Source: Chinchilla lanigera (taxonomy: Eukaryota; Chordata; Mammalia; Rodentia; Chinchillidae). From it: DNA of 64,000 bases. A program made the translations under genes and the position numbers. The notes under the pieces were generated by a model. It saw nothing but the letters and a program-made list of their open reading frames with translations. It did not search any database and had not been told where the DNA came from. Every line of letters starts with the position of its first letter. Position 1 is the stretch's first letter. Where the stretch lies: assembly GCF_000276665.1 (NCBI RefSeq), contig NW_004955427.1, positions 5,857,414-5,921,413 of the forward strand, in the 5' to 3' direction. This document shows positions 24,198-36,116 of this stretch, piece after piece.

Positions 24198-24308
24198 TTT
24201 GTGTTTCAGAACCTTTGGATTTGAGATTTATGATAGGGATGTTGAACATAAATTAACTTCAACGCCACTACTTGTGGTTACATTCCTCGGAAACACAAAT
24301 TTGATTTC

Positions 24309-24470
24309 TTTTTTCTTTTTTTTTTGTCTTTTTGAGACAGGGTCTTGCTATGTAGTTCAGGCTGGCCTAGAGCTCACTTTGTAGCCCAGGCTGGTCTCAA
24401 ACTCTCAACGATCCTCCTGCCTCAGCCTCCTGAGTGATGGGATTACAGGCTTGCGCCACCACGCCCAGCC
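24309..24470 (-). mobile_element. B1 SINE, full length
   Basis: Minus-strand B1 with the 29-bp duplication (two ggctgg blocks near 24360 and 24389) and an oligo-T stretch at its left end, the complement of the A-tail. Target duplications acaaatttgatttc (24295-24308) and acaaacttgatttc (24471-24484) differ at one base. Confidence 0.92.
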
Positions 24471-24484
24471 ACAAACTTGATTTC

Positions 24485-26308
24485 AAAGTATTTCATTTTT
24501 TCTATTTCACGTGATCTGCACATCATACTGGCAAATTTCTGAAGTGTTATTGAGTGACCAGATCCATAAATAAAAAATCTTAATAAAAAAGACAGTATAT
24601 GATACAAAACTTGATTATATATTCAAAATAATAATTACTAAATAGATTTTTTATTTATTATGTCAATATGGCAGAATTAAGTACAGTGATTTGTAAATAT
24701 TCGATCTACTCGTACTCACACACACACGTTACTGTAGATGTTAACATTACTACAAATGAAAGAATGCAAAGTAACAAGGGAAGATTAACTCCCTTTAGAA
24801 TAAAAATCTGTCACTGGTAGAAAAGGAGTCAAAAGCCAATGTTCTTAATATTAATTTAAAATATTTCTCAGTTCCTTCACTAAAATTGAAAATGGATTTT
24901 ACAGTTGGGAGTAAAATAATATAGCTACTCAAACTTCCTTGAAATATTTCTTAATAAAGCTGAACAGGTAATATGTGACCAGTGTCATAGGTTCAAGAAA
25001 AAAACCAAAAAATCCATCCTTCAATTCATATTGTCTGCAGGGAAGTCTTCGGGGGCCCTAAAAGACAAAAGAAGCAAGAGGTCTAAGAATAGACGTGAGA
25101 AAGGAAGTAGATGGATTTCACGTCGTGATGAGCAAAGCTGAAAAGCACGATGTAAAGTAGCTGGAGACAAACGAGGTACAGCGAGAAAACAGCGGGAGGA
25201 AGACAGCTCTTGCCGAGCAAGTGAGATACAGCAGGCTTATTCCTGAGCACACAGCTTTGTGTGAAGTCTAAATATGAGAAACGCAAGGGCGAATGGGAAG
25301 GAAGACATTGATTCCCACAAACGGAGGGGAAGCCAAGGGAAACTAGAGGGAAGTCAAGTACACACGGAAGCCGGGTTTCTGCTGCAGCATAAGACATATA
25401 GTTTAGAACTCAGGTACCAGAAAATAGCCCCCGCTGAAGAGCTGAAAGGAAGAAAGTCCCTCCCACCAAAAGCTGCAACACTGTTGTCCTGTCACAAATC
25501 GGGCAGTGCTTGAAGGAGGACGGTGAAACTCAAAGACCATAGCCAGAAAGCAGGCATGGAAATGCAAGTCATGGTTCTCTGAGGAGAAAAGCAAACAAAA
25601 CATCAGCACCAGGAAAGTTCCTATAGTAATCTGTTGTGGAAAAATGGATTCGTTTTGGAGATCTTCACAATGATTAATAAGGGCAAACAGCATGTAGAAG
25701 GGAGAAGGTTATGCCCCACCGTGTCTTCAGTTAAGCCGGTCCTTTTATTGATGTGTACTAAATACAATGTCTATGCTCACATCCTGCATAGTTAATATGT
25801 TTCTACATGTTCCTGTGAAAATGAACACTTCTTAGGAGGGGTAATTTTGGAACAATATTATAAGGCAAAGAAATTAGGCGATTTAAAATATTTTTTAAAA
25901 AAACAGGGCTAAAATGATAGATAAAAAAAAAGAATTTGAACACTAATTTAACATCACAAATGAATTAATGCTATGTTAAGAACTCCTTATTTGACATCAT
26001 CCCAAAAGCCGTGCATATGCATGGCTGAAACGCTAGAAACTTCTCTTCATGTCAGAGACACAAACTGCAGTTGTGTGTGATGTTGGCAAAGCCACTGTGA
26101 GCTGTGGAAGTTAATCTGTGCATCCCTACATGCTGACTTCAGTACTATGTTCGCATGGCCAGGACTCCTCTGTGCATGATATCACCACGGGTAGTAAGCT
26201 AAATGCTCCTGCAACGTCCCTAATGACCCTAGCTCAATTTTTAGAAAAGCCACTCACCAACATCCATTTGATTTGTCATAGAACTAATTTACTCTGTAAC
26301 CAATTTCT
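24485..26308. other. Unassigned sequence, CpG-enriched block 25080-25520
   Basis: Mostly AT-rich. The 25080-25520 block has many more CpG dinucleotides than its surroundings and could be a young or unmethylated insert such as an LTR, but I recognise no family and no clear boundaries. Confidence 0.4.
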
Positions 26309-26434
26309 CTTTTCTTGTTTGTTTTGAGACAGGGCCTTGTCAGGTTGCTCAGGCGGGCCTTGAACTTGCCATCCTCCTGCCTCAGCCACCCAAGTAGCTA
26401 GAATTGCAGGTATGCTGGCGTCATGTCTGGCCGC
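26309..26434 (-). mobile_element. B1 monomer (old, without duplication)
   Basis: Minus-strand 7SL-derived sequence: gagacagggccttg, ggctcaggc-type block, and 'cctcctgcctcagccaccc'. The 29-bp duplication is absent, so it resembles a proto-B1. No clear target duplication. Confidence 0.8.
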
Positions 26435-27029
26435 ATGGCTAATTGACCATGTATTAATGCCAATAAAATGTCCAGCTGCTAACTAGTTACACAGCTCATA
26501 GCAGCCCCCACTTCCCCAGAGCCACTCAATGTTCACTGCCAGTTCAGACACAGTATTTCAACTTGAGAGATATGTTGAATTTGTTATACTAAATATAACA
26601 TTTATGTTAAAAAATTTTAAAGCTATAGAGTAGCTCTCATAAAATAATTTGAATTAAGCCCACTGAATTTTATAATGAATAAATACTGATGCATTTCCTA
26701 GGGAATTTTACATGTCTGTATTATACATAGATACCCATGAGAATTTAAACTACATTGATGTAAGTCGTGCAAACTAAATACATCTAAATGAAAATAAAAT
26801 ACAAAAAACAAATTAAAAAAAAACTGACAACCAAAAATAATAGACTTCACAAGCATCAGATGCCCAGAACATTAGTGGGAAAAGAAATTGGTATTGTGTA
26901 TATAATGGTATTTCTACTAGAACTATTTGACATGTATTTTATCAAAAATGATACAGACAATTGACTATATAGGAAAAATAAATAAGGATTATGCATTTCA
27001 AATTTTGGGGTAATTTAGAGGTTCTCACC
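26435..27029. other. Unassigned AT-rich sequence
   Basis: Nothing recognised. No protein-like ORF. Confidence 0.5.
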
Positions 27030-27070
27030 CTCTCTCTGTCTCTCTCTCTCTCTCTTTCTCTCTCTCTGTG

Positions 27071-27112
<42 letters not shown>
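27030..27112 (+). repeat. (CT)n then (CA)n microsatellite
   Basis: A CT-rich run (about 27030-27068) is followed directly by a pure CA run (27072-27112). Confidence 0.95.
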
Positions 27113-27114
<2 letters not shown>

Positions 27115-28051
27115 CCATTTGCTTCTTTCCCAGTTTCCAAAAATAATAGAGTTCACAAGCACAATTTGATTATGCATGTTCAAATGCTTAATGTTTTTGG
27201 TAGAATCAAGGACTTTTCCTTAAATACATTTTAGACTGACACAGATATATGAAAATAAACCCCCAAGTGAAATTTTTACTTGGCCATCAAAAAAAAAAAA
27301 ATTGGTGAGTAGGAATATCTTTATGTTTGTGTAATGGTTAACTGTGCACCAATGAGGCACAGAAATATTTCTTGGTTCTGTGGTAAATAATACTCTTTTA
27401 ATTGCTATTATAAATTTGATTTATTAGAATTTGTATTTAGGATCTATCTATAAAATATGTAGACAATGACTATAGAAAATTGAGTGTAAGTATTAAAAAA
27501 CTTGAACATCTAAAGAAATTATGAAGATTCTGAAGGAGGAAACAGAAATGGAAAAAAGAGTAAATGATATTTTTCATTCTAGTTTTGTGGAGTTCACAAT
27601 GACCTCTACAATATTTTTTAAATCATAAAGGCAATTACAAAACCAAAATTATAATAACTATTGTGGAAATTGTGGAAAAGTAGTTACTCTAAATTAAATG
27701 ATCAGCATCCATACTGAGGTGCAACATGTCTACAAATCATGTATCAAGAAATAGAAAATTAAAGGTTACATTTAAGTCAATAAAGACAATTGTCAGAATG
27801 ATTATAGTGATTTATTCTAACTAGATGGAGGGATACAGAAAAAGTAAATATAATATAGATAGAATTGTGATGTTAATAAACACTGTAGTTACATTCTAAA
27901 GTTGATAAATCCAACAAATTGTGACTAAAAACTGTCTAGTTCAGTAGTTGTAATTAAGAGTTCCGGATTACTTGTAGTAAATCCCAAGCTAAAAGATGCA
28001 TTGCTGTCATCCAAGTAACTAGAAAAATAAGGGAAATTTATAAAACCACAT
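27113..28051. other. Unassigned AT-rich sequence
   Basis: An A-run at 27289-27300 may be a retroelement tail. Otherwise nothing is recognised. Confidence 0.5.
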
Positions 28052-28262
28052 GTGCTGAGCACAGTGGCACACACCTGAAATCCCAGAAAGCTGAGAGGCA
28101 GAGCTAGAGGGATCACAAATCTGAGCACAGCCAGGGATCTAAATGATTTATCAAGACTTTGTCTCAATAAATAAATAAATGGGCAGGGAGAGGCTGAGAA
28201 TACAGCTCACTGTGAAGGCCTCAAGGTTCAGTCCTCCGTACCCAAAAAGAAAAGCAGAAACA
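28052..28262 (+). mobile_element. B1-dID-like composite SINE
   Basis: A B1 monomer (ctgagcacagtggcacacac, then a diverged 'gaggcagagctagagggatc' block) is followed by an A-rich linker (aataaataaat) and an ID-like right part (gctgagaatacagctcac ... ggttcagtcctccgtaccc). Diverged, with no modern B1 duplication. Confidence 0.75.
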
Positions 28263-28671
28263 AAAAATTCTTCTCTTGAACCAAACAGTTGAAGTCACAG
28301 AGCAACTAACTAGCTTGAAACCTAAAGAAAAACAGAACCAGTCAGAAAGAGATGTGAACACATACAATAAGCTACATGCAGCAGGGTATGAACTGAATGT
28401 AGGACTATAATAAAAGTGGTTAGGGAGATTTTAACAGTGTATTAAAACTGTCTCAAAGTTTAGTATCAACTGTTATTCAAAATATATAATCCCTGGGAGA
28501 CTCAGACACCCAGAAATGATCCAGATATTAGAGTCAATAGTTATGGAATGAAGAACTACTATGATTAATATGTGAAATATCCTAGTAGAGCATATGGGCA
28601 ATACACATGAATAATGGAGAATTTCAGCAGAAAAATGGAAACTGTGGGAAAGAAGCAAATGGAAGTGTGTG
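28263..28671. other. Unassigned sequence, possibly old L1
   Basis: A-rich sequence lying between a SINE and a gap. Its composition is compatible with the L1 remnant that follows the gap, but I have no firm match. Confidence 0.35.
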
Positions 28672-28689
28672 TGTGTGTGTGTGTGTGTG
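28664..28689 (+). repeat. (GT)n microsatellite running into gap
   Basis: gtgtgt units continue up to the first N, so the array's true length is unknown. Confidence 0.9.
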
Positions 28690-29124
28690 NNNNNNNNNNN
28701 NNNNNNNNNNNNNNNNNNNNNNNNNNNNNNNNNNNNNNNNNNNNNNNNNNNNNNNNNNNNNNNNNNNNNNNNNNNNNNNNNNNNNNNNNNNNNNNNNNNN
28801 NNNNNNNNNNNNNNNNNNNNNNNNNNNNNNNNNNNNNNNNNNNNNNNNNNNNNNNNNNNNNNNNNNNNNNNNNNNNNNNNNNNNNNNNNNNNNNNNNNNN
28901 NNNNNNNNNNNNNNNNNNNNNNNNNNNNNNNNNNNNNNNNNNNNNNNNNNNNNNNNNNNNNNNNNNNNNNNNNNNNNNNNNNNNNNNNNNNNNNNNNNNN
29001 NNNNNNNNNNNNNNNNNNNNNNNNNNNNNNNNNNNNNNNNNNNNNNNNNNNNNNNNNNNNNNNNNNNNNNNNNNNNNNNNNNNNNNNNNNNNNNNNNNNN
29101 NNNNNNNNNNNNNNNNNNNNNNNN
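28690..29124. other. Assembly gap (N)
   Basis: 435 unknown bases between a (GT)n array and the end of a minus-strand ID element. Confidence 0.97.
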
Positions 29125-29145
29125 CTGAGCTAAATCCCCAGCCCC
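29125..29145 (-). mobile_element. ID SINE, visible 5' end only
   Basis: The sequence ctgagctaaatccccagccc is the complement of the ID start (ggggctggggatttagctcag). The rest of the element lies in the gap. Confidence 0.8.
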
Positions 29146-29189
29146 TGTGAGACAGTATGAACTAAGATCACCCAATGTAGTTAAGAAAC

Positions 29190-30030
29190 CATAGAACAAG
29201 GAGAATGGAGCAGAAGCTATATTTAAAGAGAAATGGATGAAAAACTACAAAAATATAGTGAAAAATGTTAAACTTCTTATCTAAGGATATCAAAAAACCT
29301 CACAAAAAAATAATTACCCTATCCCCAAATGGAAATAAAGCTCATCATATACTAACACTGGGAAACCAGATAAAGAAAGAAGCCATAGAAAATTAATAAC
29401 CCTCTATCTCTCATCACAAAGAAAAAGGACACAAATTAGCCCCACCAGTCATAAAGGGAGGGATATAGCTACAAATCTATATATATGTAATTCTATTTAG
29501 TAGAAAACTTTATAAAATTTAATAGGAAGCACTGCAAAATAACCACCCTGATAAATATGACTATGTAGATGAAAAGACCCATACCTGTTTGAACACTTCT
29601 ATAATTACATGCATCTAAAGATGCCAAATTTATAATTGAAAACCTTCCACCAGTAATATCAAAACTCTGCCTCCACTTTATGTCTCTGGAAAATTTGACA
29701 AATATCTAAATAAAAGGTTTTATATAAATTATTCCATTCAAGAAAAAACTTGTCCCAGCTTATGTAGTGAGGTAAAAATTCCTGACATCAAAATCAGTAA
29801 AAGACACCATAAAGAGAAACATACAACTCAAATCTTTATTGAACAAACATGCAGAAATTCTCAAAAATGCATCACAGATGTGAACTAATTGCACAGGGGT
29901 AAACAAATTATGATCAAGTGGTGTTAATCCTAGGGATACAGGGATGGGCTAACTTCAAAAAAATCAGTCAATATATTTCCTTATTTCCACAGATAAAGGG
30001 GTAAAAAATTATATTTCTTCCAGTGAGGAC
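29190..30030 (+). mobile_element. Old L1 remnant (ORF1 end and ORF2 RT region)
   Basis: 29195-29440 resembles the C-terminal part of ORF1 of older mammalian L1 (gcagaagctatatttaaaga, then caaaaaacctcacaaaaaa and atggaaataaagctcat). 29690-30010 resembles the ORF2 reverse transcriptase region (aaatgcatcacagatg, tatgatcaagtggtgttaat, ggatacagggatgg). The intervening L1 sequence is mostly missing, so the copy has an internal deletion. Multiple stops. Confidence 0.65.
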
Positions 30031-31019
30031 GGAAAAAGAAATCTTTCATTGTGTGTGTTTCATTATGACCATGTTATGGTACATCAAGGGAGTCCAAGAA
30101 GTCCAAATATGTTATTAATACTTGCTTAATGTGTATGTATTTACATAAGCATATACTAAGTGTATATTGTAACGACAGCTACACTACATTGTATATTAAT
30201 GAGAGTTACACCTGGAAAATGGAATCAGATTTGGAACACTCAAGAATATTATTCTTTTCCCTTTACATAGTTCTGTGCACTTTGGACTCTTTTACAACCA
30301 GTTCATTACCTGGATAAGGAGAATTAACATTAACCTCTGATTCTGCCCACCTGTTACATGACATTATAAACGAAACTATGCATTAATGAAAGGGAAGGAA
30401 GGAAAGTTTCTAAATAAATATCTTGGAACTGGTCAAAACTTAGGCTAGTGGATTTTTCTCAGCAGTATTGCTAGAACACTTGCTACTGAGAACTTGGGAT
30501 AAAAGATCAGCTCCTCTTGGGCACCTTTTGTCCCGTGCCCGGGGCCACGGTAGAGAAAGACAGCACCCTCGGTCTAATGAGGATGAAACTGGCCTGTTAA
30601 CCATATGCTTCATTTTTCAAACAAACTTGTGTTCTTTCTGATTTACAAACAGTTGCCTCTCATTTTTCCATAAGTGGTTTTTTGCAAATGTGCAAATGAG
30701 TTATTTTGTAAATACTGTGATACTGAGAATAACCTGATTAAAGAAAAAAGCTTTATGAAAACTGAGGCACTCACAGGGTTGAAAAGGGCAGTTGAGCAAA
30801 TAGCTGTTTCACAAGAGGCCGACAATCCTTTCACTGCTTTGGAAACAAGGACTGAGGTGGGAGGCGGGAGAGAGAACAAGTAGGAACAACTGTGAGACCT
30901 AACCACTCCAGTTTTTTAATTGCTTTTATTGTATTTATGTGTAGAGTCCTCCATAGAGCTCTATTGATGAAAATTGTTCCATAAAAAAGTTTATAGCAAT
31001 TCATCTTATTTACTGCATC
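30031..31019. other. Unassigned sequence
   Basis: No recognised repeat or gene. The ORFs at 30129-30317 and 30643-30906 have no motif. Confidence 0.5.
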
Positions 31020-31520
31020 TGCTTTTTAAAAATTTTATTGGTATAATTTAGATATGCATAATGATCATATTCATTGTAGGGAAATTGTCACTGTGTATGA
31101 TATATCCTGGTTCCTCTTTTTTTTTTCACAATCCCCTCCCCTCCCTGCAACCCCTCTTCCCCTCCTTATTTGCAAAGTTGTGTTTCTATTTTATCCTTCT
31201 TTTGTCACTTTTTCCCTTTTCCCTTCCTTCCTTTCCTCCTTCCCCCTCCCTAGTTCCTCTTTCCTTTTGAACTAGGAAGTTCCCCTTTCCTTCCTCCCTA
31301 GTTTCCTCCTTCCTATTTTGTAATATCTATTGTACATTTTGGTCCTTATTTACTCTTTCAGTTTCTAATTTTTTTTGTTTTGTTTTGTTTTTTCTTCCAG
31401 TACCCGGAGTCAAACTCAGGACCTTGCACTTGCCAGGCAGGCGCTGTGCCGCTGAGCTAAATCCCCAGCCCCTTTTTCAGTTTCTCACACAGGGAGACAA
31501 TGTGATATTTTCACATATGT
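31020..31520 (-). mobile_element. L1 3' UTR segment (minus strand)
   Basis: Homologous to 33312-33640: tttattggtataatttagatatgcataatgatcata-type start, a long pyrimidine-rich CCCTCCC/TTCC region, and ggtccttatttac ... gtttctcacac. In both copies the left edge is the L1 3' end on the minus strand. An ID element interrupts it at 31367-31474. Confidence 0.72.
31367..31474 (-). mobile_element. ID SINE inserted in L1
   Basis: Minus-strand ID: a T-rich tail (ttgttttgttttg), then cagtacccggagtcaaac (complement of the B box region), ttgccaggcaggcgctgtgc and gctgagctaaatccccagcc. The host words tttcagtttct at 31356-31366 and 31475-31485 form an 11-bp target duplication. Confidence 0.9.
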
Positions 31521-32045
31521 ATCAGATTGATGCAAATTAAACTACCATTGAGATTCCATCTCACTCCACAAAGAAAGGCTATCATCAAGAAATCAAACAA
31601 TAACAAATTCTTCCAGGGATATGGGGGAAAAGAAACTCTTCTCGGTTGTCAGCGGGAGTGTAGATTGGCGTAACTACTGTGGAAATCAGTGTGGAGGTTC
31701 CTCCAACCTAAGATTAGATGTTCCGTAGGTCCCAGCTATTCCCCTTCTGAGTATCTTCCCAGAAGAACGGAAAACATCATATCACAGTAAAATAGGTGCA
31801 CCCATGTTTACAGCAGCACAGTTTGTAGTAGCTAAATCTTGGAAGTAATCTAAATGCCAATCAACTGAGGAACAGGTAAAAAAAGGTGTAGGTTTTTAAA
31901 TAAACAATGAAGTCCTCCTAGGTCATAAAAACAGATACATTTTCTAGATAAATGAATGCATCCTGAGACCATGCTCTTAAGTGAAAAAATTAAATCTGCT
32001 TTAAACACGGGAAACTTAAATTCATTCTGTCTCAATATATTATCT
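31521..32045 (+). mobile_element. L1 ORF2 tail, inverted relative to adjoining 3' UTR
   Basis: Plus-strand L1 ORF2 C-terminal region: gatgcaaattaaactacc, ttccatctcactccac, 'actgtggaaatcagtgtgg', 'cagcagcacagtttgtag', 'ctaaatgccaatcaactgag'. It abuts a minus-strand L1 3' UTR, which is the arrangement left by twin priming. Confidence 0.8.
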
Positions 32046-32147
32046 TACTTGTAACCTATTTCTTTCTCATAGAAATTATTGAAAGGGTGACCAAATTTAC
32101 ATGTATATTACATTCATTTAAACGGTTACATTTGGTTTTAAATCTTT

Positions 32148-32163
32148 AAGAATACTAGTTACT
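32148..32163 (+). repeat. ID target-site duplication, left copy
   Basis: aagaatactagttact, perfectly repeated at 32271-32286. Confidence 0.93.
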
Positions 32164-32270
32164 GGGGCTGGGGATTTAGCTCAGCAGCAAAAGCGCCTGC
32201 CTGGCAAGCGCAAGGTCGTGAGTTCGGTTCCCCGTACCGGAGAAAAACCAAAAAGAAAAAAAAAAAAAAA
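32164..32270 (+). mobile_element. ID SINE, young full-length copy
   Basis: tRNA-derived SINE beginning ggggctggggatttagctca, with A-box-like tagctcagcagc (from 32177) and B box gagttcggttcc (32220-32231). The end is cccgtaccggagaaaaacc followed by an A-run. The perfect 16-bp target duplication shows recent insertion. Both internal Pol III promoter boxes look intact. Confidence 0.95.
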
Positions 32271-32286
32271 AAGAATACTAGTTACT
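32271..32286 (+). repeat. ID target-site duplication, right copy
   Basis: Perfect match to 32148-32163. Confidence 0.93.
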
Positions 32287-33311
32287 TTGCAGTTCTTTTT
32301 ATACCTGTGTTTTCAATAAAGAAAATAATATAGATTTATGTTAATAAAACATTCAAAATATAGAAACCAAATTTTGGTAAGTATATAAACTCTTCCTTCA
32401 CTTCTTCCAGATCCATTGAGTCTTTCTCCACATATAATGATCTGTATATTTTTGTCAGTACTCCTCTGGACATTTTAGGAGAAAACTGAAGCTCACATAT
32501 ATGTGCATAGCTATATTTAGGGATATTAACAGCCGTTTATGAACACCAAACGATTGTCTTCACTTTCTATACTTTGTCTTTTTGTAGTTCTACATCTTAA
32601 AATGTATCTCTTAACATTTTTGCATGGTTAAAATAAGGAGATTTTCAAATATAATTTCATAAATCACTTGGCATATTGATAAAGATATTTTTCTTTTCTT
32701 TTGATTCGTAATGTTTAATAATAACCACATAATAATGATAACTGCATAGAAAGTGAGTTACAGAATTATGAATATCTACTTCCTCAATGAGGAGGGAAGC
32801 CAGGTTCTGTGGAAAGTATAATCTACTGAAATGTACAGTTCTATGTGTGGTTCTCAGGAGAAATTGTATAACCAGCAAAGCATAGATCTGTGACATGTTA
32901 GATAAGGACACAGCAGGGGCCATGTGTGGTGTTGCTTGGAAGGCTTCGGTTTTTATATTTCGGATATTTTATTGACATAAATATATATTCTTTTCTCAAA
33001 AGTGAACAGTGCATAGCCCCGTGGTAGACTGAACGCTCAGTCTGAGAGGGGGTCAGTAGTGCAGCCCTGTTGTCGCCTAACCTCCACAGTGTCTGCCAAC
33101 ATTAGCTTTATGCATCTTGTGAGATCCGGTAGTTGAAGTCAACAGCCTTTCCACAGGATCTGATCGGGTGTGACATATGCTAACATTCTCAAGGGGTGAA
33201 GACGCGAACTCAGATTATCACACAAAACATACGTCACTCTTGTAGCGAACTCTGTAAGTGTTTGGAGTCATTTCAAAGCTACATAATAAGATGACATGAA
33301 CAGGGATCCTT
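32287..33311. other. Unassigned sequence
   Basis: AT-rich. The 33015-33270 block has more CpG and more G+C than its surroundings, but I cannot place it. Confidence 0.45.
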
Positions 33312-33640
33312 GTCATTAATTACTTTTATTGGTACATTTTAGCTATGCAAAATGATCACATTTATCATAGGGAATTTGTACATCTACATGACATAACTTC
33401 ATTCTTTTTTTCCCGCACTCCCCCACCTATCTTCTCCCTGTTTACAAAAGCTTTGTTTCCATTTTTCTCCTTTTCTAGTTTTTTCTTTCTGTTCTCTTCC
33501 TTCTCGTCCCCTTCGCCCTTCCCTAGTTCCTCCTCCCATTTGAGCATGGTCTTCCTATTTGATAATATGTAGTATACGCAGTGGTACTTATTTACACTTT
33601 TGGTTTCTCACACCAGAGAAACAGTGACCATGGATTTCTA
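33312..33640 (-). mobile_element. L1 3' UTR fragment
   Basis: Same family as 31020-31520: tttattggtacattttagctatgc start, pyrimidine-rich middle (33400-33540), and gtttctcacaccagagaaacagtg end. 5' truncated and non-coding. Confidence 0.7.
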
Positions 33641-35429
33641 CAAGAGCTGGAGAGTTTATTTATTCATATTTATATAATTTGCTGAAAGCTTTTGCTGATC
33701 AAATAATGATTTTTAAGCAGAGTTGGCTAAACTAGGGTCATTTGATAAACACAGATGTTGAAAGACGTAACGGCTAGTTTTAGCAATTTTCTATTACAAA
33801 CTACATTAGGAGCTCAGGTATCAATTGTTCCATTTATGTGTGTCACAAACCACTTCTAAAATCAAAGGTTTAAAGTTATCACTGCACGTTGCTCATGCAA
33901 ATCCAGCTCATGCTATCTTTTCCCATCCAGGCAGTTTCTGCTTATCAGTGGCTTTCATTCCCATGCCAGTGGTTTTTTGAAGAGGCTTTGTTCTGGGTTT
34001 TCCAGACAGGAACAAAGAATTACGTTTGCATAGGTAGCTGGGAAAAGATCTCAGGAGAGATTACAGAAATGCTTCTCAGACACATTTCTCTTGAACGGGA
34101 GTATAAACTCTTGTGTCTGTTTATAATATTTTAATGGGCAGCTTCCACTAGAAGGCAGTTGGGGGAAAGCAGGCAGAGTAAACATGGAACCCACTGTTAA
34201 ACAGAGAGTGTGCTACTCTGGAAAGGGCAAAGTGATTTGCTTTTCATCTTCCCAATCTTTTCTCTCTTGTGACCATATATATTTTCTCTCTTAGTGTTGA
34301 AGCAGTTCAGTTGATACTTCAGTGTGTTCATTACTGTATCAAGAAAACTCCCTAACTTTCTCTAAATATCTTTCAGTTCATTTAAGTGAAAGTCCTCAAG
34401 TTTTGCTGTATGGGCAATAATTTCTGTTCTATTTAGAAAGTAAAATGAAAGTTCCTGACAGCAAAATTATTTTAATGCTGTTTTTGAATGAATTAGTTTG
34501 CTGCTTCCTGCTTCAGTCATTCTCCACATCCCCAGCTGGTGAGACCTGACTTAGAAATGCACTAAGGTTACCCCGAGAAGAGCTTTACTTGAGCTTCAAG
34601 ACTTAAGACATAACTTTTGTTCCGTATCTTCCCAGTTCACCTTTCATTGCTTTCAGTATCGCTGAGATCACTCAAAACTTCCCCCGGCAACATTTTGCCT
34701 GTCGCAACACTGTTATAGTACAAACACTTCCCTAATTATTGAATAACATCATTTGTATACAATGATTTACATTTCTGAGAGAAATGTTTTGGTTTCACAA
34801 TTAATAAACAGAAATCATTGAATATGTAATAAAATGTTTTAGAAGAAAATTAGCATAACGTAGAAGAGAATTTTCTTACCAGTTCAATGACAAATTATTC
34901 AGTGGTTTTTATATTTAGATTACTTTGGCCATAGTAGTTAAGTAGTGATTCAATTCTGAATACTAACTTTTCATTAATATATAATCTGATTACTAACTTA
35001 CTTATTATCTTCTCATTCATTGATGGCAAATGAGAATTGATATCATTTGTATCTTCCATTTGAGAGCAAATAAATTTTTGTCCTGTCAAACATTTTAGGT
35101 AGAATTAGAGGAAATACAAAATCTGGTCTTACTGACTAAGATTTCCAAATTTGATACAAAATTATTTCTGAATATTAGAACTAGATTTGTTGGATCTTTA
35201 AAAGGATGCAAATCTCTCCTATTGAATGCATTTATTTAAAAGAAAATCTTATCACATGAAAAGCAAAAGCTCACTTTATTTCTAAAAATGAAAATTTCTT
35301 TATGATAATTGCAAATCTGGAAGCAGTCAGCTAACTCTTTATACAGAAAATGAAGTACTTAATTATTAATCAGATTCTGACAAAATTAAGTATTGTTGAC
35401 ACTTCCTCTGGAAATAGTCATTAAATCAT
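33641..35429. other. Unassigned AT-rich sequence
   Basis: No gene and no recognised repeat. Confidence 0.5.
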
Positions 35430-36116
35430 ACTTCATTAATTTTTATTTTTTAAGTTTTAGGATTTTATTTTAGTAATGCATGTTTGCATTCGGGCAGTTT
35501 ACAATAATCCTGGGGAGTGGTTGCATAAACATGCCACCGCTTGTTGTTTTGTTTTAATCTCCTTCCTCTTCCCTCCCCCTCCCCACCTCCTCCAGTTCCC
35601 TACCCCATTTTCCATTCTCTTTGGTATTATTAACCTTAGCTCCTGTTATGTCGTGTAATGTTCACATTAGTTGAGGTTATTAGGTTCCTGTACATAGCCC
35701 ATCTCTAATCTTCTTAAGTCCTCTTCCCTCCTCTTCACCCTTCCCCCTTGTTCCCTTGGACTTCTTCCCTGTTGCAAGAGATCCATTTCCTTGTCCCCAT
35801 CTATCTGTCCTTTTTTATTCTCTTTCATTTGTACTTTGCCTCACTCAAATGAGAGCTACCATACAGTATTTGACTTGTGTGTCTAGTTTGTTTCAACATG
35901 ATATTTTTCAGATGAATCCATTGTCCTACAAATTTCTCAGATCTGTCATTCTTTATAGCAGAGTAGTATTCCACTCTCTATATAAAGCACATTTTCTTTA
36001 TCTAATTATCTGTTGATGGGTATAAAGGCTGTTTCAAGGATTTAGCTATTACAATTTGTGCTGCCATAGACGTTGACATGCATGTATTCCTCACTTAAGC
36101 TCTTTGGAGAAGACAT
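35430..36116 (-). mobile_element. L1 3' end (ORF2 tail and 3' UTR)
   Basis: Minus-strand L1: a pyrimidine-rich 3' UTR (35560-35800), a 'tttgtactttgcctcactca' block shared with 41905-42365, then an ORF2 tail with 'atagcagagtagtattccac', 'ttatctgttgatgggtat' and 'gtgctgccatagacgttg'. ORF2 is interrupted and stops near 36116. Confidence 0.82.

Noticed and set aside
28607..29199. Open frames across the second N gap with Cys-Val or His-Thr repeats
   Set aside because: The repeats are the translation of a (GT)n microsatellite and the rest is N.
31054..31275. Pro/Leu/Phe-rich ORFs resembling membrane proteins
   Set aside because: They are translations of the pyrimidine-rich L1 3' UTR; the same effect occurs at 33345-33572, 35756-36016 and 41948-42307.
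32164..32270. tRNA gene
   Set aside because: A and B boxes are present, but the ggggctgggg start, the A-tail and the target duplications show it is an ID SINE.
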